Origin: Bacteroidales bacterium
Lineage (GTDB): Bacteria > Bacteroidota > Bacteroidia > Bacteroidales > GCA-2748055
Length of the DNA stretch: 64,000 bases
NCBI GenBank assembly: GCA_023138875.1
Contig: JAGLOO010000008.1
Location: 23,908-87,907 of the forward strand
Direction of reading: 5' to 3'
This document shows, in pieces, positions 23,405 through 32,372 of this stretch. The notes under the pieces were generated by a model, which made no database searches, was not told where the DNA came from, and saw only the letters and a list, made by a program, of their open reading frames with translations. Within the stretch, counting starts at the first letter, position 1. Every line of letters begins with the position of its first letter. Both the position numbers and the translations under genes were made by a program.

Positions 23405-25777
23405 TTGAGTGTAATGACCGACAGAATAGTAAGACTTAGAAAAGAAAGCCTGAATGCAGTGAACCGACTGTCAGCGGAACGGGGACTCCTGGTGACTGAA
23501 TTTTATAAGGGGCTTTCAGCCACACAGTACTCCATCCCGGTGCAGCGGGCCAGGGCTTTTGAATATATCTTGAAAAATAAGGCCATCTGCATTAACAATA
23601 ATGAATTAATCGTTGGCGAACGGGGACCCGCACCCAAAGCAACGCCCACCTATCCTGAGATCAACCTGCACTCTTTAGAAGACCTGGATATCCTGGATAG
23701 CAGGAAAAAGGTCTCCTTCAGAGTAGATAAGCAAACCAGGAAGGCTTATGAGGAGGTAATCATCCCTTACTGGACAGGGAAGACCAATCGTGAAAGGATT
23801 TTTAATAATCTGGACAGCGCATGGAAAGGAGCCTATGCGGCCGGAGTTTTTACCGAATTTCAGGAACAGCGTGCTCCTGGTCATACGGTATTGGGTGATA
23901 AGATCTACAGGAAGGGGATGAAGGAGCTCATAGAGGAGATCCGTGCCACAATCGAAGTCCTGGATTTCCTGAAGGATCCTGAGGCCTATGATAAAAGGGA
24001 GGAACTGAAAGCTATGGAGATCACGGCAGGAGCCCTGATCATGTATGCCGAAAGGTATGCAGAGAAACTGGAGGCACTGGCAGCAGATGAAACAGATCCG
24101 CAAAGAAAGAAAGAATTGGTTCAGATGGCGGCCATCTGTCGCAAGGTTCCCACTGAGGCCCCAACTACCATGCATGAGGCGCTTCAATATTACTGGTTTG
24201 TCCATCTGGGTGTGATCACCGAATTGAATCCCTGGGACTCTTTCAACCCGGGCCGGTTGGATCAGCATCTGTACCCATTTTACCTGGACGACCTGGAGTC
24301 GGGACTGCTGGATAAAAAGGAAGCTGTAGAGTTATTTCAATCTTTCTGGATCAAATTTAACAACCATCCCTCGCCTCCGAAGGTGGGTGTGACTGGAGAA
24401 GAAAGCAATACATATACCGATTTCTGCCTGATCAATCTGGGCGGTCTTAAGGAAGATGGCTCCAATGCAGTCAATGAACTTAGTTTTGTGCTGCTGGATG
24501 TGATCGAGGAGATGAGACTGCTGCAGCCCTCTTCCATGGTACAGGTGAGCAAGAAGAATCCCGGTAGTTTTGTGGACCGCGCTGTAAAAATCGTAAAAAC
24601 GGGATTTGGTCAGCCCTCCATTTTCAATACCGATGCCATCATACAGGAGTTGGTCAGGCAGGGGAAACGACTTGAGGATGCCAGGAACGGGGGTGCATCC
24701 GGTTGTGTGGAGAGCGGCGCTTTCGGTACGGAGGCCTATATCCTGACCGGCTATTTCAACCTGGTAAAAGTGCTCGAATTAACCCTCAACAATGGAGTGG
24801 ATCCCCGATCGGGTAAAGAGATTGGAGTGGCCACCGGCGACCCTTCTTCTTTTAAGTCATTCGATGAACTGAAAAAGGCATTTACCCGGCAAATGCAGCA
24901 CTTCATTGACATCAAAATCACTGGAAATAACGTCATTGAACGCATCTTTAGCACGCACATGCCGGTACCTTTCCTGTCCCTCCTTATTGATGATTGTATT
25001 GGCAACGGAAAGGACTATAATGCGGGAGGCGCCAGGTACAACACCAGTTATGTGCAGGGAGTTGGCCTGGGATCCATTACTGATATCCTGACATCTTTGC
25101 AATACCATGTATTTGACAGGGAAACCATCACCATGGGAACCTTCCTGGAGGTGCTGTCGGATAATTTCAAAGGGCATGATGAGTTGAGGGCTTCTTTGTT
25201 ATACGATACGCCCAAATTTGGCAATGATGATGATAATGCCGACACTCATGCCCGGTGGGTATTTGATGTATTTTATGAATCGGTGAACGGCCGGAAAAGT
25301 CCGCGGGGTGCAACTTACAGGATCAATATGCTGTCTACCACCAGTCATGTATATTTTGGCAAGGTTGTTGGTGCTACCGCCGATGGACGGCTGGCCCGTG
25401 AACCCCTTTCCGAAGGAATTTCCCCTTTCCAGGGAATGGACAGGAAAGGGCCCACAGCAGTGTTGAACTCAGCCCTTAAGATCGATCATTTAAAAACAGG
25501 TGGTACTCTGCTCAACCAGAAATTTACGCCTGATTTCTTCAAAGACGAACGAAGCATTCGCAAGATAACACAGCTGATCCGAAGCTACTTCAGGATGAAT
25601 GGACACCACATCCAGTTTAATGTGGTTTCAGCCGATACCCTGCGGGATGCACAGACGCATCCTGAAAAGTACCAGGACCTGATCGTTCGCGTGGCAGGGT
25701 ATAGCGATTATTTCAATGAACTGGGCCCCGAACTACAGGATGAGATCATTCGCCGTACCGAGCATGGGAGTCTGTAA
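23405..25777 (+). CDS. hypD: Glycyl radical enzyme, trans-4-hydroxy-L-proline dehydratase type
   Basis: 790 residues. The thiyl-radical site is GGASGCVESGAFG with Cys434 and Glu436, and the glycyl site is RVAGYSDYF with Gly765. Other positions counted from this start are His160 (APGHTV), Asp278 (ELNPWDSF) and Asp339-Phe340 (YTDF). As I recall the characterised HypD of Clostridioides difficile, the same residues at the same numbers build its active site, and much of the surrounding sequence matches too (PTYPEI, TEFxEQRAPGHTV, KFNNxPxPPKVG, LQDEI near the end). HypD removes water from trans-4-hydroxy-L-proline to give pyrroline-5-carboxylate, which ProC reduces to proline. No proC is visible nearby. 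The symbol is that of the dehydratase, not hydrogenase maturation HypD. Other GREs (choline lyase, diol dehydratases) fit less well. Confidence 0.85.
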   Translation: MSVMTDRIVRLRKESLNAVNRLSAERGLLVTEFYKGLSATQYSIPVQRARAFEYILKNKAICINNNELIVGERGPAPKATPTYPEINLHSLEDLDILDSRKKVSFRVDKQTRKAYEEVIIPYWTGKTNRERIFNNLDSAWKGAYAAGVFTEFQEQRAPGHTVLGDKIYRKGMKELIEEIRATIEVLDFLKDPEAYDKREELKAMEITAGALIMYAERYAEKLEALAADETDPQRKKELVQMAAICRKVPTEAPTTMHEALQYYWFVHLGVITELNPWDSFNPGRLDQHLYPFYLDDLESGLLDKKEAVELFQSFWIKFNNHPSPPKVGVTGEESNTYTDFCLINLGGLKEDGSNAVNELSFVLLDVIEEMRLLQPSSMVQVSKKNPGSFVDRAVKIVKTGFGQPSIFNTDAIIQELVRQGKRLEDARNGGASGCVESGAFGTEAYILTGYFNLVKVLELTLNNGVDPRSGKEIGVATGDPSSFKSFDELKKAFTRQMQHFIDIKITGNNVIERIFSTHMPVPFLSLLIDDCIGNGKDYNAGGARYNTSYVQGVGLGSITDILTSLQYHVFDRETITMGTFLEVLSDNFKGHDELRASLLYDTPKFGNDDDNADTHARWVFDVFYESVNGRKSPRGATYRINMLSTTSHVYFGKVVGATADGRLAREPLSEGISPFQGMDRKGPTAVLNSALKIDHLKTGGTLLNQKFTPDFFKDERSIRKITQLIRSYFRMNGHHIQFNVVSADTLRDAQTHPEKYQDLIVRVAGYSDYFNELGPELQDEIIRRTEHGSL

Positions 25778-25870
25778 AACTGAAAGCTGAAAGTGGTATT
25801 GACAGGAGACATAAGATTATAATTTATACATTAGCTGTATGAAGCTATATTTGTTATTAAAGGTTTTCTA

Positions 25871-27091
25871 ATGATGAATTTCCAGAGGATATGTTATATT
25901 TTTCTGTTCGTTTTATTGATTACAGGTGCTTGCAGTACCCGGATCAATCGTACCAGAATTGCCGGGATTAATTTTCTGCTGGATTCCTTGAAATCAGTTT
26001 ATGCACCCGATGAAAGAATTGCTCTCTGGAATGTTTCAGTTTCCGGATCATCCGCTATAATCAGCCTGACTGGTGAGGTCGATAAAAAAGAAGCTTACAA
26101 CGGCATTGTTGAAGTATTTGAAGAAAAATATCCCGATCTGGAAAACAGTATTGTACTACTTCCGGAAGGAGAAAGCAGGCAAATTGTTTCCGGGTTGATC
26201 AATAATTCTGTAGCGAATCTGCGTTCCGGTCCCCGTCACAGTGCCGAAATAGTTACACAGGTACTGTTGGGAACACCCATAAGAGTATTAAAAAGAGAAA
26301 ATGACTGGTACCTGGTCCAGACACCCAATCAATATTTGGGATGGGTTGATGCACCGGCCCTGGAAAGAGTAGACGGATCTGAGTTAACAGATTTCAAGCG
26401 ATCAGAAAAGATTGTCTATAACGAGCAATACGGCTTTTCATATGCTGAACCTAATGATAACTCGCAGCCGGTATCCGACCTGGTGATTGGTTGCATTCTA
26501 CCTGTAACCTCTTCCGTTCCCGGATTTTACGAAGTGCAGTATCCTGACAGCCGTGTTGCCTGGGTGAAAAAAGTGGAGGTTATCAGTACCGGAGAGGTAT
26601 TCAATATTACCATGGATGAAAAGGATCTGGTTGAAACAGCCAGAAAGTTTATGGGCATACCCTTTCTGTGGGGAGGAACATCATCCAAAGCCATAGATTG
26701 CAGTGGATTTACATCAACAGTCTATTTTATGAACGGAATCCTTCTTCAGAGAGATGCCTCTCAGCAAACCAGGTACGGTAAAGAGATTACAACCAGTTAC
26801 GAATCTAAGAACCTCGTACCCGGCGATCTCCTGTTTTTTGGGAGAAGGGCCTCGGATTCCCTTCCTGAACGGGTTACACATGTGGCCATGTACATCGGCG
26901 ACACCGAGTTTATACATGCATCGGGAAAAGTAAGGATAAACAGCATTGACAGCGCGAGAAATAACTTTCTCCCGGAATATGTACCCCGCTTTGTCAGGGC
27001 TGTCAGGATCAAAGGGGAGGCAGGGGGAAAAGGTATAGAGCGAATTTCAGAAAATGAATTTTATAAAGAGATAATCAGCAGTTCAGAATGA
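25871..27091 (+). CDS. NlpC/P60 murein peptide endopeptidase lipoprotein (YkfC-like)
   Basis: 406 residues. The signal sequence ends in LLITGACS, predicting a lipoprotein. After an N-terminal region come two bacterial SH3-like domains (about 115-235: NSVANLRSGPRHSAEIVTQV, WYLVQTPNQYLGWVDA, VQYPDSRVAWVKKVEV), then the NlpC/P60 domain (about 255-385). The catalytic triad is Cys277 (AIDCSGFT), His337 (VTHVAMYIGD) and His349 (FIHASGKV). Enzymes of this build (YkfC of Bacillus, and Bacteroides relatives) cut gamma-D-Glu-diaminopimelate in stem peptides that carry a free L-Ala. It overlaps the epimerase gene by 4 nt, and the order YkfC-YkfB-YkfA strongly supports a murein-peptide catabolic operon working outside the cytoplasm. 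Confidence 0.9.
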   Translation: MMNFQRICYIFLFVLLITGACSTRINRTRIAGINFLLDSLKSVYAPDERIALWNVSVSGSSAIISLTGEVDKKEAYNGIVEVFEEKYPDLENSIVLLPEGESRQIVSGLINNSVANLRSGPRHSAEIVTQVLLGTPIRVLKRENDWYLVQTPNQYLGWVDAPALERVDGSELTDFKRSEKIVYNEQYGFSYAEPNDNSQPVSDLVIGCILPVTSSVPGFYEVQYPDSRVAWVKKVEVISTGEVFNITMDEKDLVETARKFMGIPFLWGGTSSKAIDCSGFTSTVYFMNGILLQRDASQQTRYGKEITTSYESKNLVPGDLLFFGRRASDSLPERVTHVAMYIGDTEFIHASGKVRINSIDSARNNFLPEYVPRFVRAVRIKGEAGGKGIERISENEFYKEIISSSE

Positions 27092-28227
27092 AGACCAGAA
27101 GAAGGACCTTTATAAAAACGCTGGGTGCAGTATCGATAGCTGCAACAGTTCCTGGAACTGCATGTGACAAAGCTCCGCCGGTCATAGGAAACGGAAAAAT
27201 GAAATTAAGCTACAGAACCTATGATTTGCAGTTGAAACATACGTTTACCGTTTCAGGTTTTTCAAGAAATACCACACCGGTGGTGTTAACAGAGATCCGG
27301 TATGAAGGAATTACGGGATATGGTGAAGCTTCAATGCCGCCCTACCTCGGGGAATCGCAGGAGTCGGTGGTGAACTTTCTGAAAAAGGTGGATCTGGGCC
27401 AGTTCAATGATCCGTTCATGGTGGAGGATATTCTGGAGTACGTTAATGCCATTGATGTGGGTAACCGGGCCGCCAAGGCATCTGTGGATATTGCGCTTCA
27501 CGATTTAATGGGCAGGATTGTCAATCAGCCGTTATACAGACTATGGGGACTGAATCCTGAAAAAACCCCAATGACATCATTTACCATTGGCATAGATACT
27601 CCCGATATTGTCAGATTGAAGACCGAAGAAGCCAGCCGTTTTAAAGTACTGAAGGTCAAACTGGGTGGTGGCAATGATAAGGAGATGATCAGCACGGTCA
27701 GATCGGTTACCGATGTTCCCTTATATGTGGATGTGAATCAGGGATGGAAAGATAAACACATGGCCCTGGACATGATTCACTGGCTCAATGAGCGAGGCAT
27801 TAAGTTTGTTGAGCAACCCATGCCCAAAACGCAGATTGACGACATGGCATGGCTTACCGAAAACAGTCCGTTACCTACCATAGCCGATGAGGCTTTCCAG
27901 CGATTATCTGATGTGGCCATATTTAAAGGGGTGTACTCCGGAATAAACATCAAACTTATGAAGAGTACAGGACTGCGCGAGGCTCATAAGATGATCACGG
28001 TGGCACGGGCACTTGGTTTGAAAGTGATGATCGGTTGCATGACAGAAACATCCTGTGCCGTTTCGGCAGCATCTCAGCTTTCCCCGCTTGTTGACTGGGC
28101 AGACCTTGATGGAAACCTGTTGATCAGCAATGATATTTATGAAGGCATGAAAGTTATCGCTGGCAAAGTTACACTCAGTGACCTGCCGGGCATTGGAGTT
28201 AAAAAATTAGACCTGAATGTTGAATAG
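27088..28227 (+). CDS. Exported dipeptide (L-Ala-D/L-Glu) epimerase, YkfB-like
   Basis: 379 residues, enolase superfamily. The N-terminus MKTRRRTFIKTLGAVSIAA is a twin-arginine signal, and GTAC could add a lipid anchor. The catalytic lysines are in LKVKLGG (Lys189, Lys191) and NIKLMKS (Lys289). Metal ligands follow in VDVNQGW, VEQPMP and IADEAF. The C-terminal WADLDGNLL carries the Asp-x-Asp that binds the dipeptide amino group in Ala-Glu epimerases. It converts L-Ala-D-Glu to L-Ala-L-Glu. A Tat signal on this normally cytoplasmic enzyme is unusual and implies the reaction occurs in the periplasm. It overlaps the genes on both sides (4 nt and 11 nt). Confidence 0.85.
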   Translation: MKTRRRTFIKTLGAVSIAATVPGTACDKAPPVIGNGKMKLSYRTYDLQLKHTFTVSGFSRNTTPVVLTEIRYEGITGYGEASMPPYLGESQESVVNFLKKVDLGQFNDPFMVEDILEYVNAIDVGNRAAKASVDIALHDLMGRIVNQPLYRLWGLNPEKTPMTSFTIGIDTPDIVRLKTEEASRFKVLKVKLGGGNDKEMISTVRSVTDVPLYVDVNQGWKDKHMALDMIHWLNERGIKFVEQPMPKTQIDDMAWLTENSPLPTIADEAFQRLSDVAIFKGVYSGINIKLMKSTGLREAHKMITVARALGLKVMIGCMTETSCAVSAASQLSPLVDWADLDGNLLISNDIYEGMKVIAGKVTLSDLPGIGVKKLDLNVE

Positions 28228-29269
28228 AAGACAATTTCTCAGGAACACAGGTGCTCTGACTGCCATACCGTTTGCTCCGCTATCCGGTATAACCTCCAGG
28301 GGCGAAGAGCAAAAAAGTGTGCAAAAACCCAGGATTTTTCCTGAACGGTTGAAAAAGGGGGATTCAATTGGTCTGATAACCCCCGGTGGTCCTATTGTTA
28401 AAAATCAACTCGAGGAAACCATTGAGAAACTGGAAAACGCGGGATTTAAAACCTACCATACCAATTCAGCGCTATCGCAATATGGATATTTTGCCGGGTC
28501 TGACCAGGAAAGGGCCGATGACCTGATGCATATGTTTACCAATAAAGAGGTAGATGGAATCCTGTGTGTCAGAGGAGGATACGGCTCCATAAGAATACTC
28601 GATCTGCTCGATTTCGAACAGATTGAACAAAATCCAAAGGTGTTTATCGGGTACAGCGATATCACAGCTTTAATAACTTCAATTTACGAGCAAACGGGAT
28701 TGATTACTTTTCATGGTCCGCTGGGAATTTCACTATTCAATGAATTTACATTGAAGTCATTTACAAAAGTTGTCATGGACCCGGTGAACCACTATAAATA
28801 TCGTTACAAAAGAGAAGATAATACCGGCGGTAATCCTGAATTTGATATTTATACAATTAACGGCGGTAAGGCCGAAGGTGAATTAATTGGTGGAAATTTA
28901 AGTGTATTGGATTCGATGATCGGTAGCAGATTTGAAGCCAATTATGAAAACAAAGTAGTCTATCTTGAAGAAACTGAAGAGAAGACATACAGGGTTGACA
29001 AGATGCTTGTGCATCATTTGCAGGCCACAAACCTGAAAAAGGCTGCAGGAATTGTGATGGGGGTTTTCAGTAAATGCAATATAAATGACGAACCAAGACT
29101 TACCTTAAGGGAGGCTATTACAGACCTGTTCAAGCCACTTGGTATTCCCGTTTCATATGGTTTGTCATTTGGCCATATCGATACCAAGGTAACCATTCCA
29201 ACAGGGATACATGCAAGAATGAATGCCGATAAAAATACACTCAGATTACTTGAAAAGGCGGTAATCTAG
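28217..29269 (+). CDS. Exported LD-carboxypeptidase, peptidase family S66 (YkfA-like)
   Basis: 350 residues with a twin-arginine-type start (MLNRRQFLRNTGALTAI). S66 motifs are clear: FPERLKKGDSIGLITPGGPI, GILCVRGGYGS, the nucleophile Ser147 in IGYSDITAL, Glu251 in YLEETEEK and His320 in FGHIDTK, giving the Ser-Glu-His triad. The family removes the terminal D-Ala from murein tetrapeptides (LdcA) or acts on similar amide bonds. As third gene of the YkfC-YkfB-YkfA-like operon, with an 11-nt overlap, it trims stem peptides outside the cytoplasm. MccF-type self-immunity is an alternative for the family but not supported by the neighbours. Confidence 0.88.
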   Translation: MLNRRQFLRNTGALTAIPFAPLSGITSRGEEQKSVQKPRIFPERLKKGDSIGLITPGGPIVKNQLEETIEKLENAGFKTYHTNSALSQYGYFAGSDQERADDLMHMFTNKEVDGILCVRGGYGSIRILDLLDFEQIEQNPKVFIGYSDITALITSIYEQTGLITFHGPLGISLFNEFTLKSFTKVVMDPVNHYKYRYKREDNTGGNPEFDIYTINGGKAEGELIGGNLSVLDSMIGSRFEANYENKVVYLEETEEKTYRVDKMLVHHLQATNLKKAAGIVMGVFSKCNINDEPRLTLREAITDLFKPLGIPVSYGLSFGHIDTKVTIPTGIHARMNADKNTLRLLEKAVI

Positions 29270-29290
29270 AAGAATGAGTGTTCCGGAGTA

Positions 29291-30796
29291 CTATCTATTG
29301 AATTCTGCCAGGGCAATCATCAGCTGTTCAAGTTTTGCACTGGCCTGGAGGGAAGAGTTGCTGAAGTTATTGACTACCATCGAAAAGGCGATATCCCGCC
29401 CCGACTCCGAAGTTACATATCCTGTATAAGCTTTGACACGGCTGATGGTTCCGCTTTTGGCCCGAAGTTTCCCCTCTGCAATACTGCCTCTGAACATGTT
29501 CTTCAGAGTACCTGTTTCACCGGCAATGGCCATCGAGTTATAAAAATCATCAAAATAGTTGCTGTGAAGCTTCATGTATGTTAGTAGATACACCATTTGA
29601 CGAGGTGTAATGGCATTATACTGCGATAAGCCACTCCCATCAGCCAGGGACATTCCCTGCGTATCCATTCCCCTGTGTGTCCAGAAATTCAGAACTGAAT
29701 CGGCCGAACTGCCTGTTTCGGGTGCAGCTCCAAGTTTGATCCCCGAGTGGATCAGACAATGCTCGGCAAACAGATTAATGCTATGTGTATTTGTCTGTGT
29801 AATAATATCTGCAAGCCCTGGTGATCGTGTGGTGTAAAAAACCTTTCCGCTTAAGATTGCAGCTCCTCCCTGCTTTTGAAGAAGACGCACTGTAGAAGCC
29901 GGTTTTTGTATGCCAATCTTTTCTTCTCTTAATATGGAATCAAGATGCCTGGCTGCAACCAGTGCAGGATCCGGCATCGATCCCTTCACTTCAAAACCAT
30001 GTTCATTCAGCGGCAGTTGGCCACGTATATAACGTTCATAAGAATAGGGTGTGCCAAAAATATAGGCATCATCAAAGGAGATTGAATCGGCGGTGACGGC
30101 ATTATCAAAAGTTAAACCGGGAATATGGGGAAAATGGTTTACTATCTCGGCTGTATCGCCGGTTTTGTCGCCGGTATTAAAATATATGGAATAATAATTA
30201 TCGTAAACCGCCAGTCCACAGGCTCCAGCTCCGTAATAATTACCCATATTCTGCCATGACCATCCCGGAGGGACCATGTCCCGGCTGAATATCCTTGCAT
30301 CGGCGATTACTCCTCCGGTTATTGAATCAATTCCAAGGTCTTTGATGGCATTGGCCCACGCATGCAGAAATTGATTCTCACCAGTGGAATTAAAGTATTT
30401 TGATCCAAGGGTTGGGTCGCCTCCGCCTTTAATGATGATATAGCCGGGCAATATATGATCAGTAATGTCTGTTTTTCCCGTATATTCTAGAAAGGTCTCA
30501 AATTGATGTTCAGGCCCGAGCAATTCCAGGACAGTTGCTGTTGTTAATAGTTTTTGTGTCGATGCAGGCCTGAGGGCCATGTCAGGATTTATCGCGGCAA
30601 TGGGTTCTCCCGAATGAATATCAACAGCATAAAATGCAAATCCTGCTGTTTTAAAATCAGCTGAAACCACAATCTGTTTTAATAGCCTGTTTACGTTATG
30701 GTTTCGCTTCTCTAAAGGGCGGAACTGAGCAAAACTGCTGACGGCCACAAAAACCAGGCATAGAATGAATATTGATCTTCGCATGATCAAAAACAA
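29291..30796 (-). CDS. dacB: D-alanyl-D-alanine carboxypeptidase/endopeptidase (PBP4 type)
   Basis: 501 residues; an alternative start 4 codons in (MRRSIFILCLVFVAVSSFAQ) gives a cleaner signal peptide. Penicillin-binding motifs: SxxK as Ser79-Thr-Gln-Lys82 in LRPASTQKLLTTATVLE, the second motif in DGSGLSQYNAITP, and the third KSGT in LRAKSGTISRVKAYTGYV. The long insert between motifs 1 and 2 (IIKGGGDPTLGS, SITGGVIADARIF) is typical of class C PBP4/DacB. It acts in the periplasm, removing terminal D-Ala or cutting cross-links. It is convergent with the murein-peptide operon, with 21 bp between stops, and fits its theme. Confidence 0.9.
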   Translation of the reverse strand: MFLIMRRSIFILCLVFVAVSSFAQFRPLEKRNHNVNRLLKQIVVSADFKTAGFAFYAVDIHSGEPIAAINPDMALRPASTQKLLTTATVLELLGPEHQFETFLEYTGKTDITDHILPGYIIIKGGGDPTLGSKYFNSTGENQFLHAWANAIKDLGIDSITGGVIADARIFSRDMVPPGWSWQNMGNYYGAGACGLAVYDNYYSIYFNTGDKTGDTAEIVNHFPHIPGLTFDNAVTADSISFDDAYIFGTPYSYERYIRGQLPLNEHGFEVKGSMPDPALVAARHLDSILREEKIGIQKPASTVRLLQKQGGAAILSGKVFYTTRSPGLADIITQTNTHSINLFAEHCLIHSGIKLGAAPETGSSADSVLNFWTHRGMDTQGMSLADGSGLSQYNAITPRQMVYLLTYMKLHSNYFDDFYNSMAIAGETGTLKNMFRGSIAEGKLRAKSGTISRVKAYTGYVTSESGRDIAFSMVVNNFSNSSLQASAKLEQLMIALAEFNR

Positions 30797-30864
30797 TTAC
30801 AGGACTGTTCAGCATAAAAGTAGCCTTTTTATGAATTATTAAAGCCAATAACTATTTTAGCATA

Positions 30865-32346
30865 ATGAACGATTATGGCATACTATCAATATTGCCTCCT
30901 GTTCTGGCAATTATCCTGGCCTTAAAGACCAGGCAGGTCTATATATCCCTGGTATTTGGGATCTGGCTGGGATGGTTGATCATAAGCGACTGGAATTTCT
31001 TAGATGGCACCATTGCAACAATAGACGGATTTGTCGATGTATTTAAAATCCCGGGTAATACAAAAACCATCATGTTCAGTGCCCTTGTAGGTGCTTTATT
31101 ATTGTTCATTCAGTATTCGGGAGGTGTTCAGGGTTTTATCCTGAGAATTGATAAGCTGCTTCACTCAGTTGAAAAAAAGCAAAACGGAAAAAGCAGGGTG
31201 GTTGTACAGATCATGGCCCTGGCCACCGGGATGCTGTTGTTTATTGAAACAAGCATTAGCTCACTAACAGTTGGAACACTGTTCCGTCCGGTATTTGACA
31301 AGTTGAAGATTCCCAGGGAGAAGTTGGCTTACATTGCTGACTCAAGTTCGGCGCCAAGTTCTATATTAATCCCTTTTAACGCCTGGGGTGCATTCATCAT
31401 GGGTTTGTTGATTACACAGGGAATTGAATCACCTTTAACTACATTGCTTTCTGCCCTGGTTTACAACTATTATCCAATGATAGCCATTCTTTTGGTTTTC
31501 ATAGTGATTGTCTCAAAGAAGGATTTTGGTCCCATGGCGAAAGCCGAGAAGAGAACACGGGAAACAGGAAAGCTTCTCAATGATGGCGCCAGGCCCTTGG
31601 TCTCAGATGAAGTTACTTCCTATGAAATGAAAGAAGGCGTTAAACCCAGGGCCATCAATATGATTGTTCCGCTCGTTGTAATGATTGTAATGATGTTTAT
31701 CAGCTTGGCTTACACAGGATGGAACCAGGTTGAAGATGCATCCTCCTTCATGAATCACCTTGGAAAAGCCATGGGCCTTGGATCCGGATCGTCGGCAGTC
31801 CTGTACTCCGTAACGACCGCAATCCTGGTGGCAATGTTGCTTTACCGTGTTCAGGGTATCATGAGGTTACGCAAAATGATTGAACTTATCTTGAAGGGAA
31901 TCAGTGAATTGATGCCTCTTGCGTTGTTGATGATGCTTGCATTTTCCATCAGTCACGTTTGCAACAACCTGGGAACCGGTGAATATGTGGCAGGCATTAC
32001 AGAGGGCTGGCTTTCACCAGCACTGTTACCGGCTGTTATTTTTATTCTCTCCTCTATTATTGCTTTTTCAACCGGCACATCCTGGGGTACATTTGCCATC
32101 ATGATTTCCATTGCAGTGCCCATGGCAGAATTGCATGGTGCGAACCTCTTCCTGGTTATTGCGGCAACCATGGGAGGCGGGGTATTTGGCGATCATTGTT
32201 CCCCGATTTCAGATACTACCATCATATCTTCCATGGCATCGGCTTCTGACCATATTGACCATGTAAGGACACAACTTCCGTATGCCCTGGTCACAGGTGC
32301 GGTTACAGTGATTATTTATTTGATTCTGGGGTTTGTTACCGGATAG
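30865..32346 (+). CDS. NhaC-family Na+/H+ antiporter
   Basis: 493 residues with about 11-12 membrane helices. The NhaC-type features are PPVLAIILALKTRQVYISLVFGIWLG at the start, LFIETSISSLTVGTLFRPVFD, SSAPSSILIPFNAWGAFIMG and, near the end, FSTGTSWGTFAIMISIAVPMA followed by GGGVFGDHCSPISDTTIISS, the conserved ion-site region. The family includes malate-2H+/Na+-lactate and amino-acid antiporters, so in this murein-peptide neighbourhood a solute such as an amino acid is conceivable, but Na+/H+ exchange is the default. The last codons are repeated 26 bases downstream (see the repeat at 32331-32372). Confidence 0.85.
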   Translation: MNDYGILSILPPVLAIILALKTRQVYISLVFGIWLGWLIISDWNFLDGTIATIDGFVDVFKIPGNTKTIMFSALVGALLLFIQYSGGVQGFILRIDKLLHSVEKKQNGKSRVVVQIMALATGMLLFIETSISSLTVGTLFRPVFDKLKIPREKLAYIADSSSAPSSILIPFNAWGAFIMGLLITQGIESPLTTLLSALVYNYYPMIAILLVFIVIVSKKDFGPMAKAEKRTRETGKLLNDGARPLVSDEVTSYEMKEGVKPRAINMIVPLVVMIVMMFISLAYTGWNQVEDASSFMNHLGKAMGLGSGSSAVLYSVTTAILVAMLLYRVQGIMRLRKMIELILKGISELMPLALLMMLAFSISHVCNNLGTGEYVAGITEGWLSPALLPAVIFILSSIIAFSTGTSWGTFAIMISIAVPMAELHGANLFLVIAATMGGGVFGDHCSPISDTTIISSMASASDHIDHVRTQLPYALVTGAVTVIIYLILGFVTG

Positions 32347-32372
32347 GATAGCTGGAGTTTGTTACCGGATAG
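32331..32372. repeat. Tandem duplication across two convergent stop codons
   Basis: GTTTGTTACCGGATAG occurs at 32331-32346 and again at 32357-32372 (period 26). The first copy is the end of the NhaC gene including its stop. The second supplies the last residues and the stop of the minus-strand oxoamine-synthase-like gene. A local duplication seems to have rebuilt the 3' boundary. Confidence 0.75.
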
